A stretch of DNA of 64,000 nt from positions 248,001-312,000 of the forward strand of contig NZ_JBHRZT010000020.1 of NCBI RefSeq assembly GCF_042649685.1, written 5' to 3'. The notes below the pieces were generated by a model. It saw only the letters and a list, made by a program, of their open reading frames with translations. It was not told the DNA's origin and searched no databases. Position 1 is the first letter of the stretch. Each line of letters opens with the position of its first letter. This DNA is from Bacillus_BA songklensis (GTDB taxonomy: Bacteria; Bacillota; Bacilli; Bacillales; Bacillaceae_H). The translations under genes and the position numbers were made by a program. Shown here piece after piece: positions 25,830 to 34,733 of this stretch.

Positions 25830-25932
25830 GAATGGGCCGTCACTAAAAACCTGAATGTTATTCCGGTTCACGTGACGGCCCATTTCATGAAGATGACTAA
25901 AAGGGGCAAAGCGCCCCTTTTTAGTCATCTTC
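25830..25932. terminator. Double hairpin between ypuA and lysA (diverged family 1 relative)
   Basis: The first hairpin (25830-25886) has arms GGGCCGTCAC and GTGACGGCCC. The second (25889-25932) has GATGACTAAAAGGGGC and GCCCCTTTTTAGTCATC arms and works as a bidirectional terminator. The layout repeats that of family 1, but the sequence is diverged. Confidence 0.75.
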
Positions 25933-25936
25933 TTCG

Positions 25937-27259
25937 TTAGTTTTTTACTTTTGCTTTAAAGGGTAAGTCATTCTTGATAAGGTCTTCATATGTTTCACGT
26001 TTGACCACTAATTGGGCTTCCCCGTCTTCGACAAATACAACAGCCGGTTTTGGAATTCGATTGTAATGACTAGCCATCGAATAACCGTAAGCTCCTGTAC
26101 AAAATACCGCTAGTATATCTTTCGGCTGTGGGTTCGGCAAAGGTAAATCCCAAATCAACATGTCACCGGACTCACAGCATTTCCCTGCTATTGAAACCTC
26201 CTCATCCACTTCATCGTTCATACGATTGGCAAGTGCAGCTTCATATTTTGCTTGATACAGGGCCGGACGAATGTTATCGTTCATGCCGCCATCTACGGAT
26301 ACGTATTCGCGAATATTTGGTACATTTTTTCTTGAACCGATTGAATATAGAGTAGTGCCGGCATCGCCAACAAGAGAACGGCCCGGCTCAATCCAAATTT
26401 CCGGAATGCCTATATTCATCGCTTCTGTTTGTTTTTTCACTTCTTCAATAATGACATTCACGTACTGACTTACAGGAATAGGGTCATCTTCGTTCGTGTA
26501 TCGTATTCCAAATCCCCCGCCCAGGTTCAACACTTTCGGGAAAAAGTTCATTTTTTCTTTCCACTCTTTTAACTTTTCGAAAATCTTCTGCGTTGCCATA
26601 ATAAAGCCTGCTGTCTCAAAAATTTGAGAACCGATATGACAGTGAACACCCAGTAAGTCAAACTGCGGCATGTTAAATGTTTGGCGAACCGCTTGCTCCG
26701 CTTGCCCGTTTTGCAAATCGAACCCAAATTTGGAATCTTCCTGCCCTGTTAAAATATAATCGTGCGTATGTGCTTCAATGCCCGGTGTAATACGAAGCAA
26801 AACCGGTATCTTTTTCTGATACACATCGCCTAGCTCTTTTAGCAATTCAATCTCATAAAAATTATCAACGACAATGCATCCTATCCCTTCACGGATGGCC
26901 ATTTCTAATTCAGCTTTGCTTTTATTATTACCGTGAAAGTGAATTTTTTCTCTCGGAAAACCGGCAGCTAACGCTGTATACAATTCTCCTCCGGACACAA
27001 CATCCAATGAAAGGCCTTCTTCCTGCACAAGCTGAACCATGGCCATCGTTGAAAAAGCTTTACTCGCATAAGCGACTTGTGCTTTCACTCCGTGCTGCTT
27101 AAAAGTATCTTTAAATTGACGGGCGCGTTCACGAATTAACGCCACATCATAAACATAAAGAGGAGTCCCAAATTCCTTTGCCAATTTAACGGTGTCCACT
27201 CCTCCGATTTCTAAATGTCCTTGTCCATCTATTTTGCTAGTTCCATGCAAAAACACCAT
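25937..27259 (-). CDS. lysA: Diaminopimelate decarboxylase
   Basis: PLP enzyme of 440 residues that converts meso-diaminopimelate to lysine, the last step of lysine synthesis. The alanine racemase-like N-terminal barrel carries the PLP lysine in VAYASKAF and the HGNNKS segment; the GGGFGIRY glycine loop and C-terminal beta domain with EPGRSLVGDAG and CESGDMLIWD complete the active site. Sequence follows B. subtilis LysA closely. The start may be the first ATG or a second position; the length is normal. Confidence 0.97.
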   Translation of the reverse strand: MVFLHGTSKIDGQGHLEIGGVDTVKLAKEFGTPLYVYDVALIRERARQFKDTFKQHGVKAQVAYASKAFSTMAMVQLVQEEGLSLDVVSGGELYTALAAGFPREKIHFHGNNKSKAELEMAIREGIGCIVVDNFYEIELLKELGDVYQKKIPVLLRITPGIEAHTHDYILTGQEDSKFGFDLQNGQAEQAVRQTFNMPQFDLLGVHCHIGSQIFETAGFIMATQKIFEKLKEWKEKMNFFPKVLNLGGGFGIRYTNEDDPIPVSQYVNVIIEEVKKQTEAMNIGIPEIWIEPGRSLVGDAGTTLYSIGSRKNVPNIREYVSVDGGMNDNIRPALYQAKYEAALANRMNDEVDEEVSIAGKCCESGDMLIWDLPLPNPQPKDILAVFCTGAYGYSMASHYNRIPKPAVVFVEDGEAQLVVKRETYEDLIKNDLPFKAKVKN

Positions 27260-27669
27260 TACACTTACCTCATTCCCATTTGATTTATACTACTCTAACA
27301 GGTGCGTTTATCCTCATCTCTTTCAATGAAGATAGTTAGATTGCCCCAGCTGATTATCAACGATCGGGAGACCCAATATTAAAGCCGCGGCGTCCTATCA
27401 AAATGCCTTTACTGATACAACCTTGCCCTTTAAAGTTTTTCGCTCGCATGCTCTTTACGTCAAAGACCATATTGATAGTTACTTGAACTTTATGACCATG
27501 TAGACAAAGAGACAGCTAACAAGCTCTTGAGCTGATAACTGCCTCGTAAATTTACTAATTTACTTAATTAAAACAACCTTATCATATCTATCAAGGTGAC
27601 GCAACCACATCCTGACAAGTTCCGTTTTTTTCGCATACATATGTGTATAAAGTGAAACTTTATACGCAT
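27260..27669. other. Intergenic region between spoVAF and lysA
   Basis: No intact gene is recognised. Short open segments on both strands (about 27340-27510) look like decayed coding sequence but match no family I know. A small GTATAAAGT/ACTTTATAC hairpin lies at 27642-27665. No lysine riboswitch was seen before lysA. Confidence 0.4.
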
Positions 27670-27706
27670 AAAAGCATGGGAAAGCCGAAAACTTCCCGAT
27701 GCTTTT
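27670..27706 (-). terminator. Terminator of the spoVA operon
   Basis: AAAGCATGGGAA pairs with TTCCCGATGCTTT; it overlaps the spoVAF stop, and a run of T follows on the minus strand. Confidence 0.7.
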
Positions 27707-29190
27707 TACGTAGGTTGTTTCGCCTTATTTTGTGGATGAATGACACTTGGCCTGACGTTGTCCCCCGGTTTAGAAGTTCGAACAATAATCCCTTTGAAAG
27801 CAATCGGATTAAACGGGATGAACGGCCATAAATATGGAGTGTTCAATGAACGGGTGCTTACTAGAAACAGAATGTATAAAGTTACGCCGATTACAAAGCC
27901 AGGAGTATGAAAAGCTGCAACAGCGGCCAGCAGTAAAAGACGAATCATTTTATTCGCTACACTGAGCTCATAGCTCGGGGTAGCGAAATTACCAATAGCA
28001 GCAACTGCGACGTATAAAATGACTTCTGGTACGAACAGTCCCACATCGATAGCAATTTGCCCGATTAATGCGGCTGCAATTAAACCCATTGCTGTTGATA
28101 AAGGGGTCGGGGTATGGATAGCCGCGAGTCTTAAAAACTCAATCCCGATATCTGCCATAAAGATTTGAACCACCATTGGAATGTTTGTCTTCTCATTTGG
28201 TCCGATAAACTGTAAGTTGGGTGGCAACAACGAAGGTTCTACCACAAATAAAAACCATAATGGCAATAAAAAAACTGAAGCCAAAATTCCGATATATCTC
28301 ACCCAACGAATAAAGGTACCAACAGCAGGTGTTTGTCTAAACTCTTCAGCATGCTGGAGATGATGAAATAAAGTTGTCGGGGTGATAATGACACTTGGGG
28401 ATGTGTCGGTGATAATAATAACATGCCCTTCCAATATATGCTCAGCTGCCACATCCGGCCGTTCTGTATAGCGTACGAGCGGAAATGGGTTATATCCTTG
28501 CTTAACCAGAAATTCTTCAACTGTTTTATCTGCCATTGTAAGACCATCTGTTTTAATTGCTTGAATTTCTTTTTTTACCACTTCAACCAATCCGGGATCT
28601 GCTACATCCTTTATATAACCAATGGCAATATCTGTTTTGGAGCGCTCTCCTACTTTCATGATTTCAAAACGAAGACGTCCGTCCCGAATCCTTCTTCTTG
28701 TTAATGCTGTATTAATAATGATATTCTCTGTATAGCCGTCTCTTGATCCCCGGACGACCTTTTCTGTATCCGGCTCTTGCGGTTGACGCCCCGGATAAGT
28801 CCGTACATCCACTTCATATCCGGTTTCTTCTCCATCGATCAAAACGACGATGAGCCCCGATAAAATGGTAGTGAGTGCGTCTTCCAAATATTGAATTGGC
28901 TTTACTTGCTGATGGATAAGGCGATTTTCTATAATTTGTTTCGCTTTGGACTTTTGTGTTTCATGATCATTCACTTCTACAAGCTGGTCCGCAATTTGAA
29001 TGATGTAGTTGCTTTCACAAAGTCCTGTGACATAGTACAAATGTACTTCGTGATCTAAAATGAGCAGCTTGCGTACACCGAAGTCAAAGCTTGTATTCAT
29101 GCTCCCGTTTTCTTCGAACCACTTGTCGTTCTCATGGACATTCGTGTAAATGGGTGTCTTTTGCTTTGCTTGATCCGCCATCATATCCAC
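27706..29190 (-). CDS. spoVAF: Stage V sporulation protein AF (GerA-family membrane protein)
   Basis: Membrane protein of 494 residues related to the A subunit of spore germinant receptors. A soluble N-terminal part (about 1-300) is followed by four to five transmembrane helices (for example ILASVFLLPLWFLFVVEPSLL and MGLIAAALIGQIAIDVGLFVPEVILYVAVAAIGNF). It is the last gene of the spoVA operon and, in B. subtilis, assists dipicolinate release in germination. It overlaps spoVAEA by about 59 bp if the first ATG is used; a start a few codons downstream (MADQAKQ) is also likely. Confidence 0.93.
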   Translation of the reverse strand: MDMMADQAKQKTPIYTNVHENDKWFEENGSMNTSFDFGVRKLLILDHEVHLYYVTGLCESNYIIQIADQLVEVNDHETQKSKAKQIIENRLIHQQVKPIQYLEDALTTILSGLIVVLIDGEETGYEVDVRTYPGRQPQEPDTEKVVRGSRDGYTENIIINTALTRRRIRDGRLRFEIMKVGERSKTDIAIGYIKDVADPGLVEVVKKEIQAIKTDGLTMADKTVEEFLVKQGYNPFPLVRYTERPDVAAEHILEGHVIIITDTSPSVIITPTTLFHHLQHAEEFRQTPAVGTFIRWVRYIGILASVFLLPLWFLFVVEPSLLPPNLQFIGPNEKTNIPMVVQIFMADIGIEFLRLAAIHTPTPLSTAMGLIAAALIGQIAIDVGLFVPEVILYVAVAAIGNFATPSYELSVANKMIRLLLLAAVAAFHTPGFVIGVTLYILFLVSTRSLNTPYLWPFIPFNPIAFKGIIVRTSKPGDNVRPSVIHPQNKAKQPT

Positions 29191-29740
29191 TCCTTTCCAA
29201 AATAACTTCCACAGCCTTCATAGTGACAGGAGAACCATATTTGATATGGTCTTTTCTCGCCATTTTTCCGATATCTCCAATTCCCACAATAATCGGTACT
29301 TCCAGGCTGTCGAGACAGTATACGGTATCGCCATTTATTCTTCCTATCTCGAACTCCTGAATACCGCTTTTGTCCACTCCATATTCTGTCAATTCTCCGT
29401 AACGATCAATGCTCACGTCTACCCTTGTCCATTCATTTTGATGTGTTTTGGACGCGACGGCTATCACTCCTAAAACATCGATCTGCTCATGATTCACAAC
29501 ATATTTTAATGCCTGTTCCCCTGCTCCTTCTCCTAAAAAACCGCTGTCATCAAACATGACAAATACCGGGTCATAGGGGGTTTGTAAAATGAGATTGACT
29601 ATTTCCGGACCTGATAACGTGGTCGGGTTTCCGTGCGAACGGGAAATGCACCGTCCCCCGTATTGGTTGGCTACATATTCAATAGTTTTCCGGGCATACT
29701 CATCGCCATCTGTAATGACAATAACCCTTCTTTTTTCCAT
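29132..29740 (-). CDS. spoVAEA: Stage V sporulation protein AEA
   Basis: Soluble protein of 202 residues, one of the SpoVA group needed for dipicolinic acid movement in spores. The start MEKRRVIVITDGDEYARKTIEYVA and the segments SHGNPTTLSGPEIV and VMFDDSGFLGEGAGE are typical. It has no signal peptide or membrane helix. In spores it locates at the outer face of the inner membrane according to work on B. subtilis. It follows spoVAEB closely. Confidence 0.93.
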   Translation of the reverse strand: MEKRRVIVITDGDEYARKTIEYVANQYGGRCISRSHGNPTTLSGPEIVNLILQTPYDPVFVMFDDSGFLGEGAGEQALKYVVNHEQIDVLGVIAVASKTHQNEWTRVDVSIDRYGELTEYGVDKSGIQEFEIGRINGDTVYCLDSLEVPIIVGIGDIGKMARKDHIKYGSPVTMKAVEVILERSGYDGGSSKAKDTHLHECP

Positions 29741-29748
29741 TTAGATCT

Positions 29749-30099
29749 TTATCCTTTCGGTTTAAAGATAACAGCGATAATAAAGGCGAATAAAATAGCT
29801 GACGAAATTCCTGCAGATGTAAGCTCGAAAATCCCCATCGCAATCCCAATAAATCCATGTTCATCTGCTTGTTCCATTGCACCGTGCAGCAAGGAGTGCC
29901 CGAAGCTTGTAATGGGGACCGTCGCGCCTGCTCCGGCAAACTCGATTAGTTTATCGTAAAGCCCAAACCCGTCCAACACCGCTCCTGCAACAACAAATAA
30001 ACTTGTTACATGCGCCGGAGTTAATTTGGCTGCGTCTAACAGCAGTTGACCTGCTACACAAATTGCTCCCCCTACTAAAAAAGCATATAAATACTCCAT
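29749..30099 (-). CDS. spoVAEB: Stage V sporulation protein AEB
   Basis: Small integral membrane protein of 116 residues, paralogous to SpoVAC. Helices FLVGGAICVAGQLLLDAA, HVTSLFVVAGAVLDGFGLYDKLI, and the gate-like GAGATVPITSFGHSL are visible; the latter repeats in SpoVAC as GAGSAIPVTGFANSM. It is probably part of the dipicolinate channel with SpoVAC. It abuts the spoVAD stop. Confidence 0.94.
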   Translation of the reverse strand: MEYLYAFLVGGAICVAGQLLLDAAKLTPAHVTSLFVVAGAVLDGFGLYDKLIEFAGAGATVPITSFGHSLLHGAMEQADEHGFIGIAMGIFELTSAGISSAILFAFIIAVIFKPKG

Positions 30100-31116
30100 T
30101 TAATTCCCCTCCTCCAGCGCCTCAATAACAACGCCATGAGCGATTGCCGGAATCGATTCTTTCTGTTGAATCATGGTTGGGCTTAATAGTGCCCCTGTTG
30201 CTACTACAAATACTCTTTTTAGCTTTCCTTGTATTAATTCATTTAATATATGGCCATATGTAACAACTGCCGAACAGCCGCAACCGCTTCCTCCCGCAAA
30301 CACCTCTTGATCAGGGCGATAAATCATCAAGCCGCAATCATTATGAACCTCTGATAAATCATAGCCCTCTTCTTGAAGCAGCTTTTTCAAGATGGGACTC
30401 CCTACCCCTGATAAATCCCCCGTTACAATGAGGTCATAATCAGAAGGAGATCGATTCATATCAAGTAAATGCTGTTGAATCGTATCAGCCGCAGCAGGAG
30501 CCATCGCTGATCCCATATCGAACGGATCTTTTATTCCATAATCTGTTACTTTACCAATCGTAGCCGCTGTAATCTTCACAGGTCCCTTTTCCTGTGATAC
30601 TACCGCCGCGCCTGCTCCTGTCACAGTGAAAGTAGCTGTATGGGGCTTTTGTCCTCCATACTCTGTTGGATAACGGAACTGCCTTTCCGCTGTTGCATGA
30701 TGACTGCTTGTTGCAGCCAGTACTTTCCGGGCAAATCCTCCGTCTACCAGAGCGGCACCCAATGCGAGTGTTTCCATTGAAGTGGAACATGCGCCAAACA
30801 TGCATAAAAATGGGATTTGATGCTCTCTGGCCACATAGTTAGCCGTTACATTTTGATTAAGCAAGTCCCCCGCCAAGAAAAAATCGATATCAGAATAGGA
30901 TAAATTAACTTTCTGCAAGCAAGTATCGACGGCCTGTTTCATTAACAGTCGTTCCGCTAGCTCCCAATTATCTTCGCCGCAATGCAAATCCTCATGCGTC
31001 ACATCAAACGTTTCTCTTAAGGGACCTAAAGCCTCTTTTGGACCTACAGCTGTTCCTGTAGCGTTAATGTAAAGGTTATTTTCAAATATCCACGTCTGCT
31101 TCCCTACAAGGCGCAT
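30100..31116 (-). CDS. spoVAD: Stage V sporulation protein AD (dipicolinate-binding, thiolase fold)
   Basis: Thiolase-like protein of 338 residues that binds calcium-dipicolinate for transport into the forespore. The thiolase-type centre FGACSTSMETLALGAALVDGG and CGCSAVVTYG segments are visible, but it is not expected to catalyse condensation. It lies between spoVAC and spoVAEB in the order seen in B. subtilis. Confidence 0.95.
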   Translation of the reverse strand: MRLVGKQTWIFENNLYINATGTAVGPKEALGPLRETFDVTHEDLHCGEDNWELAERLLMKQAVDTCLQKVNLSYSDIDFFLAGDLLNQNVTANYVAREHQIPFLCMFGACSTSMETLALGAALVDGGFARKVLAATSSHHATAERQFRYPTEYGGQKPHTATFTVTGAGAAVVSQEKGPVKITAATIGKVTDYGIKDPFDMGSAMAPAAADTIQQHLLDMNRSPSDYDLIVTGDLSGVGSPILKKLLQEEGYDLSEVHNDCGLMIYRPDQEVFAGGSGCGCSAVVTYGHILNELIQGKLKRVFVVATGALLSPTMIQQKESIPAIAHGVVIEALEEGN

Positions 31117-31130
31117 CTTCTTCCCTCCGG

Positions 31131-31589
31131 CTAAAAGAATGTTTTGAATGCATAACGCAACATTCCTATAACATAAGCAGCGACTACTCCAAATGTAATA
31201 ACGCTTCCCGCCAGCTTAAACATGTTCGTCGCCACTCCAAGAACAAACCCTTCGCTTTTATGCTCCAAAGCTGCACTCGTCATTGAGTTAGCAAAGCCAG
31301 TCACAGGAATTGCCGAACCCGCACCCGCAAACTGTCCTATTTTGTCATAAATCCCCAAACCAGTCAGGATAGCCGATATTAAAACAAGAGTTGCAACAGT
31401 TGGATTTCCTACGTTTTCTTTTGAATAATCAAAATAACGTAAGTAAAAGTTTTCGATGATCTGTCCAAATGTGCAAATCAGTCCCCCAACAATAAAGGCT
31501 TTTAAACAATTGGTAAAATAAGGAGGTTTTGGTTGATATGCTTTAATATTCTCCTTGTAATTGTCTTTCAATTTTTGCTGATTACTCAT
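31131..31589 (-). CDS. spoVAC: Stage V sporulation protein AC
   Basis: Membrane protein of 152 residues with about four helices. The B. subtilis homologue behaves as a mechanosensitive channel that releases dipicolinate on germination. KAFIVGGLICTFGQII, GLGIYDKIGQFAGAGSAIPVTGF and the C-terminal FGVVAAYVIGML are visible. The N-terminal 25 residues are polar and cytoplasmic. An AGGAGG-type site precedes the ATG. Confidence 0.95.
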   Translation of the reverse strand: MSNQQKLKDNYKENIKAYQPKPPYFTNCLKAFIVGGLICTFGQIIENFYLRYFDYSKENVGNPTVATLVLISAILTGLGIYDKIGQFAGAGSAIPVTGFANSMTSAALEHKSEGFVLGVATNMFKLAGSVITFGVVAAYVIGMLRYAFKTFF

Positions 31590-31671
31590 TCATACTGCCT
31601 CCTCTTTCTTCCCTCTCCAACAAGTGCCAAGGCCTCTCCCTTCTTAGGGGAAAGAATCACTCGTTAGAGCC

Positions 31672-32097
31672 CTATTGGTCCACGAAATAAATCCAATGGA
31701 ACAAGGAACCGAATACTTTTCCTAAGACAATTGCCATCAGCAAAATGATCATTCTTTCAGCAATTCCTATTCTCTTTGCTAAAATCGGTAGCACATTTAA
31801 CACTTCGGTTAAAGCCGCTGCGAGCATACCGATAAAGATACCGCTTGTAAATCCAACAATGACAGCCGCAAAAGAAGGAAGATATAATACATTTCCATGC
31901 AGGCTTAGCCATCCTCCGCATACCGCTCCACTAATGACGCCCCATTCATAGCCTTGAATATATTTCACCGTCTTCGTTAACTGCATGAGCCTCGGAATAA
32001 TTCCCAACACAGTCAAAAAGGCTACAAATCCTGCCCCTACTGACAGTCCTCCTGCAAACCCAATCAGGATGGTAAATAATACATTAGCGCTCATCAA
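31672..32097 (-). CDS. spoVAB: Stage V sporulation protein AB
   Basis: Membrane protein of 141 residues with four or five helices (FTILIGFAGGLSVGAGFVAFLTVLGIIPRL; YEWGVISGAVCGGWLSLHG). Function within the SpoVA complex is unknown, but it is required for dipicolinate uptake in B. subtilis. It overlaps the end of spoVAA by 14 bp, so the genes are translationally coupled. Confidence 0.93.
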   Translation of the reverse strand: MMSANVLFTILIGFAGGLSVGAGFVAFLTVLGIIPRLMQLTKTVKYIQGYEWGVISGAVCGGWLSLHGNVLYLPSFAAVIVGFTSGIFIGMLAAALTEVLNVLPILAKRIGIAERMIILLMAIVLGKVFGSLFHWIYFVDQ

Positions 32098-32704
32098 TGT
32101 TTTTCATACTCTCTTTGTTTTCATGCATGATGACATATTGGTCTAAATCTTGTTGGTAGTTAAACATCTCTACTTCCAGGGGACTGGGCTCTTCATTGAT
32201 GCGTTTACGAAAAAGATGGTTGAAAAATAAAACCATGCCTAATCCTAATCCAAAAGAATAGGGAATTTGCAGCAATAACGGCTTTTCGTCCCTTATTCCT
32301 GTCAGCATGTAAAATAAGTTTTGATGCACCTGCCTCATACTTACGTCTTCATGGAAATTCATAATGGCTAGAGCCGCACCGATAAAGAGCAAAAACCATA
32401 CAACAGCAAAGAAGAGCAATGAATAACGTTTCTTTTTAAACACGACTTCTATAATGGTTTGAGCTGGACCCACATTTTGAATATCCAACTTTGGGTATTG
32501 TCTGCTTATATGAGCAATAACCCTCATCACATCAATTACGATTATATTTCGGTCACTCATGGTCACTTGATGAATGGCCAAATCTTCAAGCTGGGCTTTC
32601 ACATCATCTTGTGCAATGATCATGGCAATTTGTCCAATTTTTACCGTCTCACTCGGGTTGACCTGCACACGATGACGCATCCGTAGATACACTGTTTTTT
32701 CCAT
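32084..32704 (-). CDS. spoVAA: Stage V sporulation protein AA
   Basis: First protein of the spoVA operon, 206 residues: a soluble N-terminal domain followed by two membrane helices (about 100-122 LLFFAVVWFLLFIGAALAIM and 145-165). The start at 32704 (MEKTVYLRMRHRV) resembles MERRIFIRLRHRV of B. subtilis, has AAGGTG upstream and gives the B. subtilis length; a frame extended by six codons lacks support. A forespore SigG promoter precedes it. Confidence 0.94.
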   Translation of the reverse strand: MEKTVYLRMRHRVQVNPSETVKIGQIAMIIAQDDVKAQLEDLAIHQVTMSDRNIIVIDVMRVIAHISRQYPKLDIQNVGPAQTIIEVVFKKKRYSLLFFAVVWFLLFIGAALAIMNFHEDVSMRQVHQNLFYMLTGIRDEKPLLLQIPYSFGLGLGMVLFFNHLFRKRINEEPSPLEVEMFNYQQDLDQYVIMHENKESMKNIDER

Positions 32705-32741
32705 TCCTATCACACCTTGCAAATGGTTCTCCTCGTATGTG

Positions 32742-32772
32742 TAGTATGGTATTTCTTGAATTTTCTAATTCA
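32742..32772 (-). promoter_or_regulatory. SigG-type promoter of the spoVA operon
   Basis: TGAATT (32767-32772) and CATACTA (32742-32748) are separated by 18 bases on the minus strand, matching the forespore SigG consensus TGAATA, CATACTA. It lies about 40 bp before spoVAA. Confidence 0.8.
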
Positions 32773-32799
32773 AAAAAAAACCATCCATTAATTCCCACA

Positions 32800-32850
32800 A
32801 AAAAGGTGAAGCCGAAAACCTAATAGAGCGGTTTTTCGGCTTCACCCTTA
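32800..32850 (-). terminator. Terminator hairpin upstream of spoVAA promoter
   Basis: GGTGAAGCCGAAAAACC pairs with GGTTTTCGGCTTCACC, followed by TTTTTTG on the minus strand. It insulates spoVA from sigF transcripts. Confidence 0.85.
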
Positions 32851-32904
32851 TGAAAATATATGAATCCATAGAATAACATAAAAAGGCCTATTGCACGGAT
32901 AACT

Positions 32905-33071
32905 AAAAAAGAGGCTGTCCCATAAGTCTCTAATCAATGGCAAAAGTTGATCTTTACTGAAAGGCCCCGTCACGGAATCCTCTGATTTTGCTGGATTTTC
33001 ATGACGGGTCCTTTCAGGAGGATGACTCAATAGGTATGTCTTTTTATACCTTTTGAGTCATCCTCTTTTAA
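32905..33071. repeat. Repeat family 1, copy D, at the 3' end of sigF
   Basis: Full-length copy in the same orientation as copy A with very similar sequence (AAAAAAGAGGCTGTCCCATA at the left end, GAGTCATCCTCTTTTA at the right end touching the sigF stop). Both hairpins are present. Confidence 0.87.
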
Positions 33072-33830
33072 TTACCCTTCCATACGGTTTTTCATTTGCT
33101 GCAGAATTTTCTTTTCTAGTCGAGAAACTTGCACTTGTGAGATGCCTAGTCTAGAAGCGACTTCTGATTGTGTTTGATCTTTGTAATAACGCAAATAAAC
33201 AATGAGTTTCTCTCGATCATCTAGTTCCTGAATTGCTTCCCTTAAAGCGATTTTATCAAACCACTTTCCTTCATTATGGTCTGCGATCTGATCCAATAAT
33301 GTGATCGGGTCCCCATCATTTTCATAAACGGTTTCGTGAATAGAAGTAGGGGCACGATTGGCCTCTTGGGCTAACACTACATCTTCAGGGGTGATATCCA
33401 AATACTCTGCCACTTCTAAAACAGTCGGCACCCGGTCTAACGTTTTAGAGAGTTCATCTTTCGCTTTGCGGATTTTGTTGCTCAATTCCTTTAAAGAGCG
33501 ACTGACTTTTACCGTTCCGTCGTCTCGAATAAAACGCTGAATCTCGCCGATGATCATGGGAACAGCGTACGTAGAAAACTTTACGTCATAAGATAAATCA
33601 AATTTGTCCACAGATTTTAAAAGACCGATACATCCAATCTGAAACAGATCATCCGGCTCATATCCTCTGTTCAAAAACCGCTGTACGACCGACCATACTA
33701 AACGCATATTTTTTTGCGCAATGAGATCCCGGGATTCTTGATCTCCCTGTTGACTTTTCTTGATTAATTCTTTTACTTCACAATCGGACAAATAACCTTG
33801 GCTCTGTTCACTTTTGACCTCCACATCCAT
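33072..33830 (-). CDS. sigF: Forespore RNA polymerase sigma factor SigF
   Basis: Sigma-70 group 3 factor of 252 residues, the first compartment-specific sigma of the forespore. Region 2 (NMRLVWSVVQRFLNRGYEPDDLFQIGCIGLLKSVDKFDL, about 43-80), region 3 and region 4 (TQSEVASRLGISQVQVSRLEKKIL near the C-terminus) match B. subtilis SigF nearly residue for residue. Start 33830 (MDVEVKSEQ) has AAGGAG eight bases upstream. It is held inactive by SpoIIAB. It is the last gene of the dacF-spoIIA operon. Confidence 0.97.
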   Translation of the reverse strand: MDVEVKSEQSQGYLSDCEVKELIKKSQQGDQESRDLIAQKNMRLVWSVVQRFLNRGYEPDDLFQIGCIGLLKSVDKFDLSYDVKFSTYAVPMIIGEIQRFIRDDGTVKVSRSLKELSNKIRKAKDELSKTLDRVPTVLEVAEYLDITPEDVVLAQEANRAPTSIHETVYENDGDPITLLDQIADHNEGKWFDKIALREAIQELDDREKLIVYLRYYKDQTQSEVASRLGISQVQVSRLEKKILQQMKNRMEG

Positions 33831-33842
33831 AGGCAAATCTCC

Positions 33843-34286
33843 TTAATTGCATAAAGCTTTACTTTTTGTTAAGTGCTTTTTTAAATAAAGCGTGGTTCCT
33901 TTTGATACAGAAGATTGAATCGAAATTTCATCCATAAAATTTTCCATGATCGTAAATCCCATACCGGAGCGCTCCAACTCCGGCTTTGTCGTATACAGAG
34001 GCTGTCTCGCTTCCTCGATGTTATCGATACCGATTCCCTCATCTTTCACCACAATTTCCACAGTACTCTCATCACTTAAATAAACGGAAATATAAACCAT
34101 TCCACCTGGATTATTATCATAGCCATGAATGATGGCATTCGTTACGGCTTCAGATACAACGGTTTTAATTTCCGTTACCTCATCCATCGTCGGGTTTAAT
34201 TGTGTAATGAATGCTGCGACTGTGACACGAGCAAACGATTCATTCTCACTCAACGCAGAAAATTGAAGGTGCATTTCGTTCTTCAT
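33843..34286 (-). CDS. spoIIAB: Anti-sigma F factor and kinase SpoIIAB
   Basis: GHKL-type serine kinase of 147 residues. It binds SigF and phosphorylates SpoIIAA. The ATP site shows the N box EAVTNAIIHGYDN, G1 VKDEGIGIDNIEEA and G2 ERSGMGFTIMENFMD. It starts at the spoIIAA stop (one-base overlap), so the anti-sigma and anti-anti-sigma factors are made together. Expression is in the predivisional cell. Confidence 0.97.
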   Translation of the reverse strand: MKNEMHLQFSALSENESFARVTVAAFITQLNPTMDEVTEIKTVVSEAVTNAIIHGYDNNPGGMVYISVYLSDESTVEIVVKDEGIGIDNIEEARQPLYTTKPELERSGMGFTIMENFMDEISIQSSVSKGTTLYLKKHLTKSKALCN

Positions 34287-34636
34287 TACGCCACCCCCAG
34301 TGTTTCCAAAGCGTTTTGTTCCGTTTGTTCTAAGCGGATAATTTTAAACAACCCTGACATTTCAAACAGTCTCTGTACAGAAGGCGAAATGGAGCATACC
34401 ACCATTTCTCCACCGCTGTTTTTGATTTGTTTATATCGGCCCAAAATCACACCAAGGCCTGAACTATCCATAAAGCTTAAGTCTTGAAGGTTTAACACAA
34501 TGTGATTGATACGTCCATTCTCAAGAATGTCAGTAATCTTTGTTCTCAATTCATCCGCTGTATGATGGTCCAGCTCACCGCTTAAGCGTACAAGCAATAC
34601 TCGTTGCTTCACTTCCAGATTTATGGAAAGACTCAC
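34286..34636 (-). CDS. spoIIAA: Anti-sigma F factor antagonist SpoIIAA
   Basis: STAS-domain protein of 116 residues that frees SigF when unphosphorylated. The phosphorylated residue is Ser58 in FMDSSGLGVILGRYK, the same position as in B. subtilis. It is preceded by a 97-bp gap from dacF that holds a SigH/Spo0A-type promoter, so it can be read alone or with dacF. The protein is cytosolic. Confidence 0.97.
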   Translation of the reverse strand: MSLSINLEVKQRVLLVRLSGELDHHTADELRTKITDILENGRINHIVLNLQDLSFMDSSGLGVILGRYKQIKNSGGEMVVCSISPSVQRLFEMSGLFKIIRLEQTEQNALETLGVA

Positions 34637-34666
34637 GGTTCTACCCCCCTTGAAAGTTTATAGTGA

Positions 34667-34726
34667 GTCTTTCGCTAATTTCTCATCGGAATCCTTCCCC
34701 CTGACAAAAGTAGTTATTTTTCGTCA
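34667..34726 (-). promoter_or_regulatory. Probable SigH promoter with 0A box upstream of spoIIAA
   Basis: On the minus strand a perfect 0A box TGACGAA (34720-34726) precedes a SigH-like -35 AAGGATTCC (34688-34696) and a weaker -10 GCGAAAGAC (34667-34675). B. subtilis spoIIA is transcribed by SigH with Spo0A~P activation. The -10 departs from GAAT, so confidence is moderate. Confidence 0.55.
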
Positions 34727-34733
34727 ACATTAG

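Noticed and set aside
27340..27510. Possible coding remnant upstream of lysA
   Set aside because: Short frames on both strands with no recognisable family and no start signal; reported only as part of the intergenic description.
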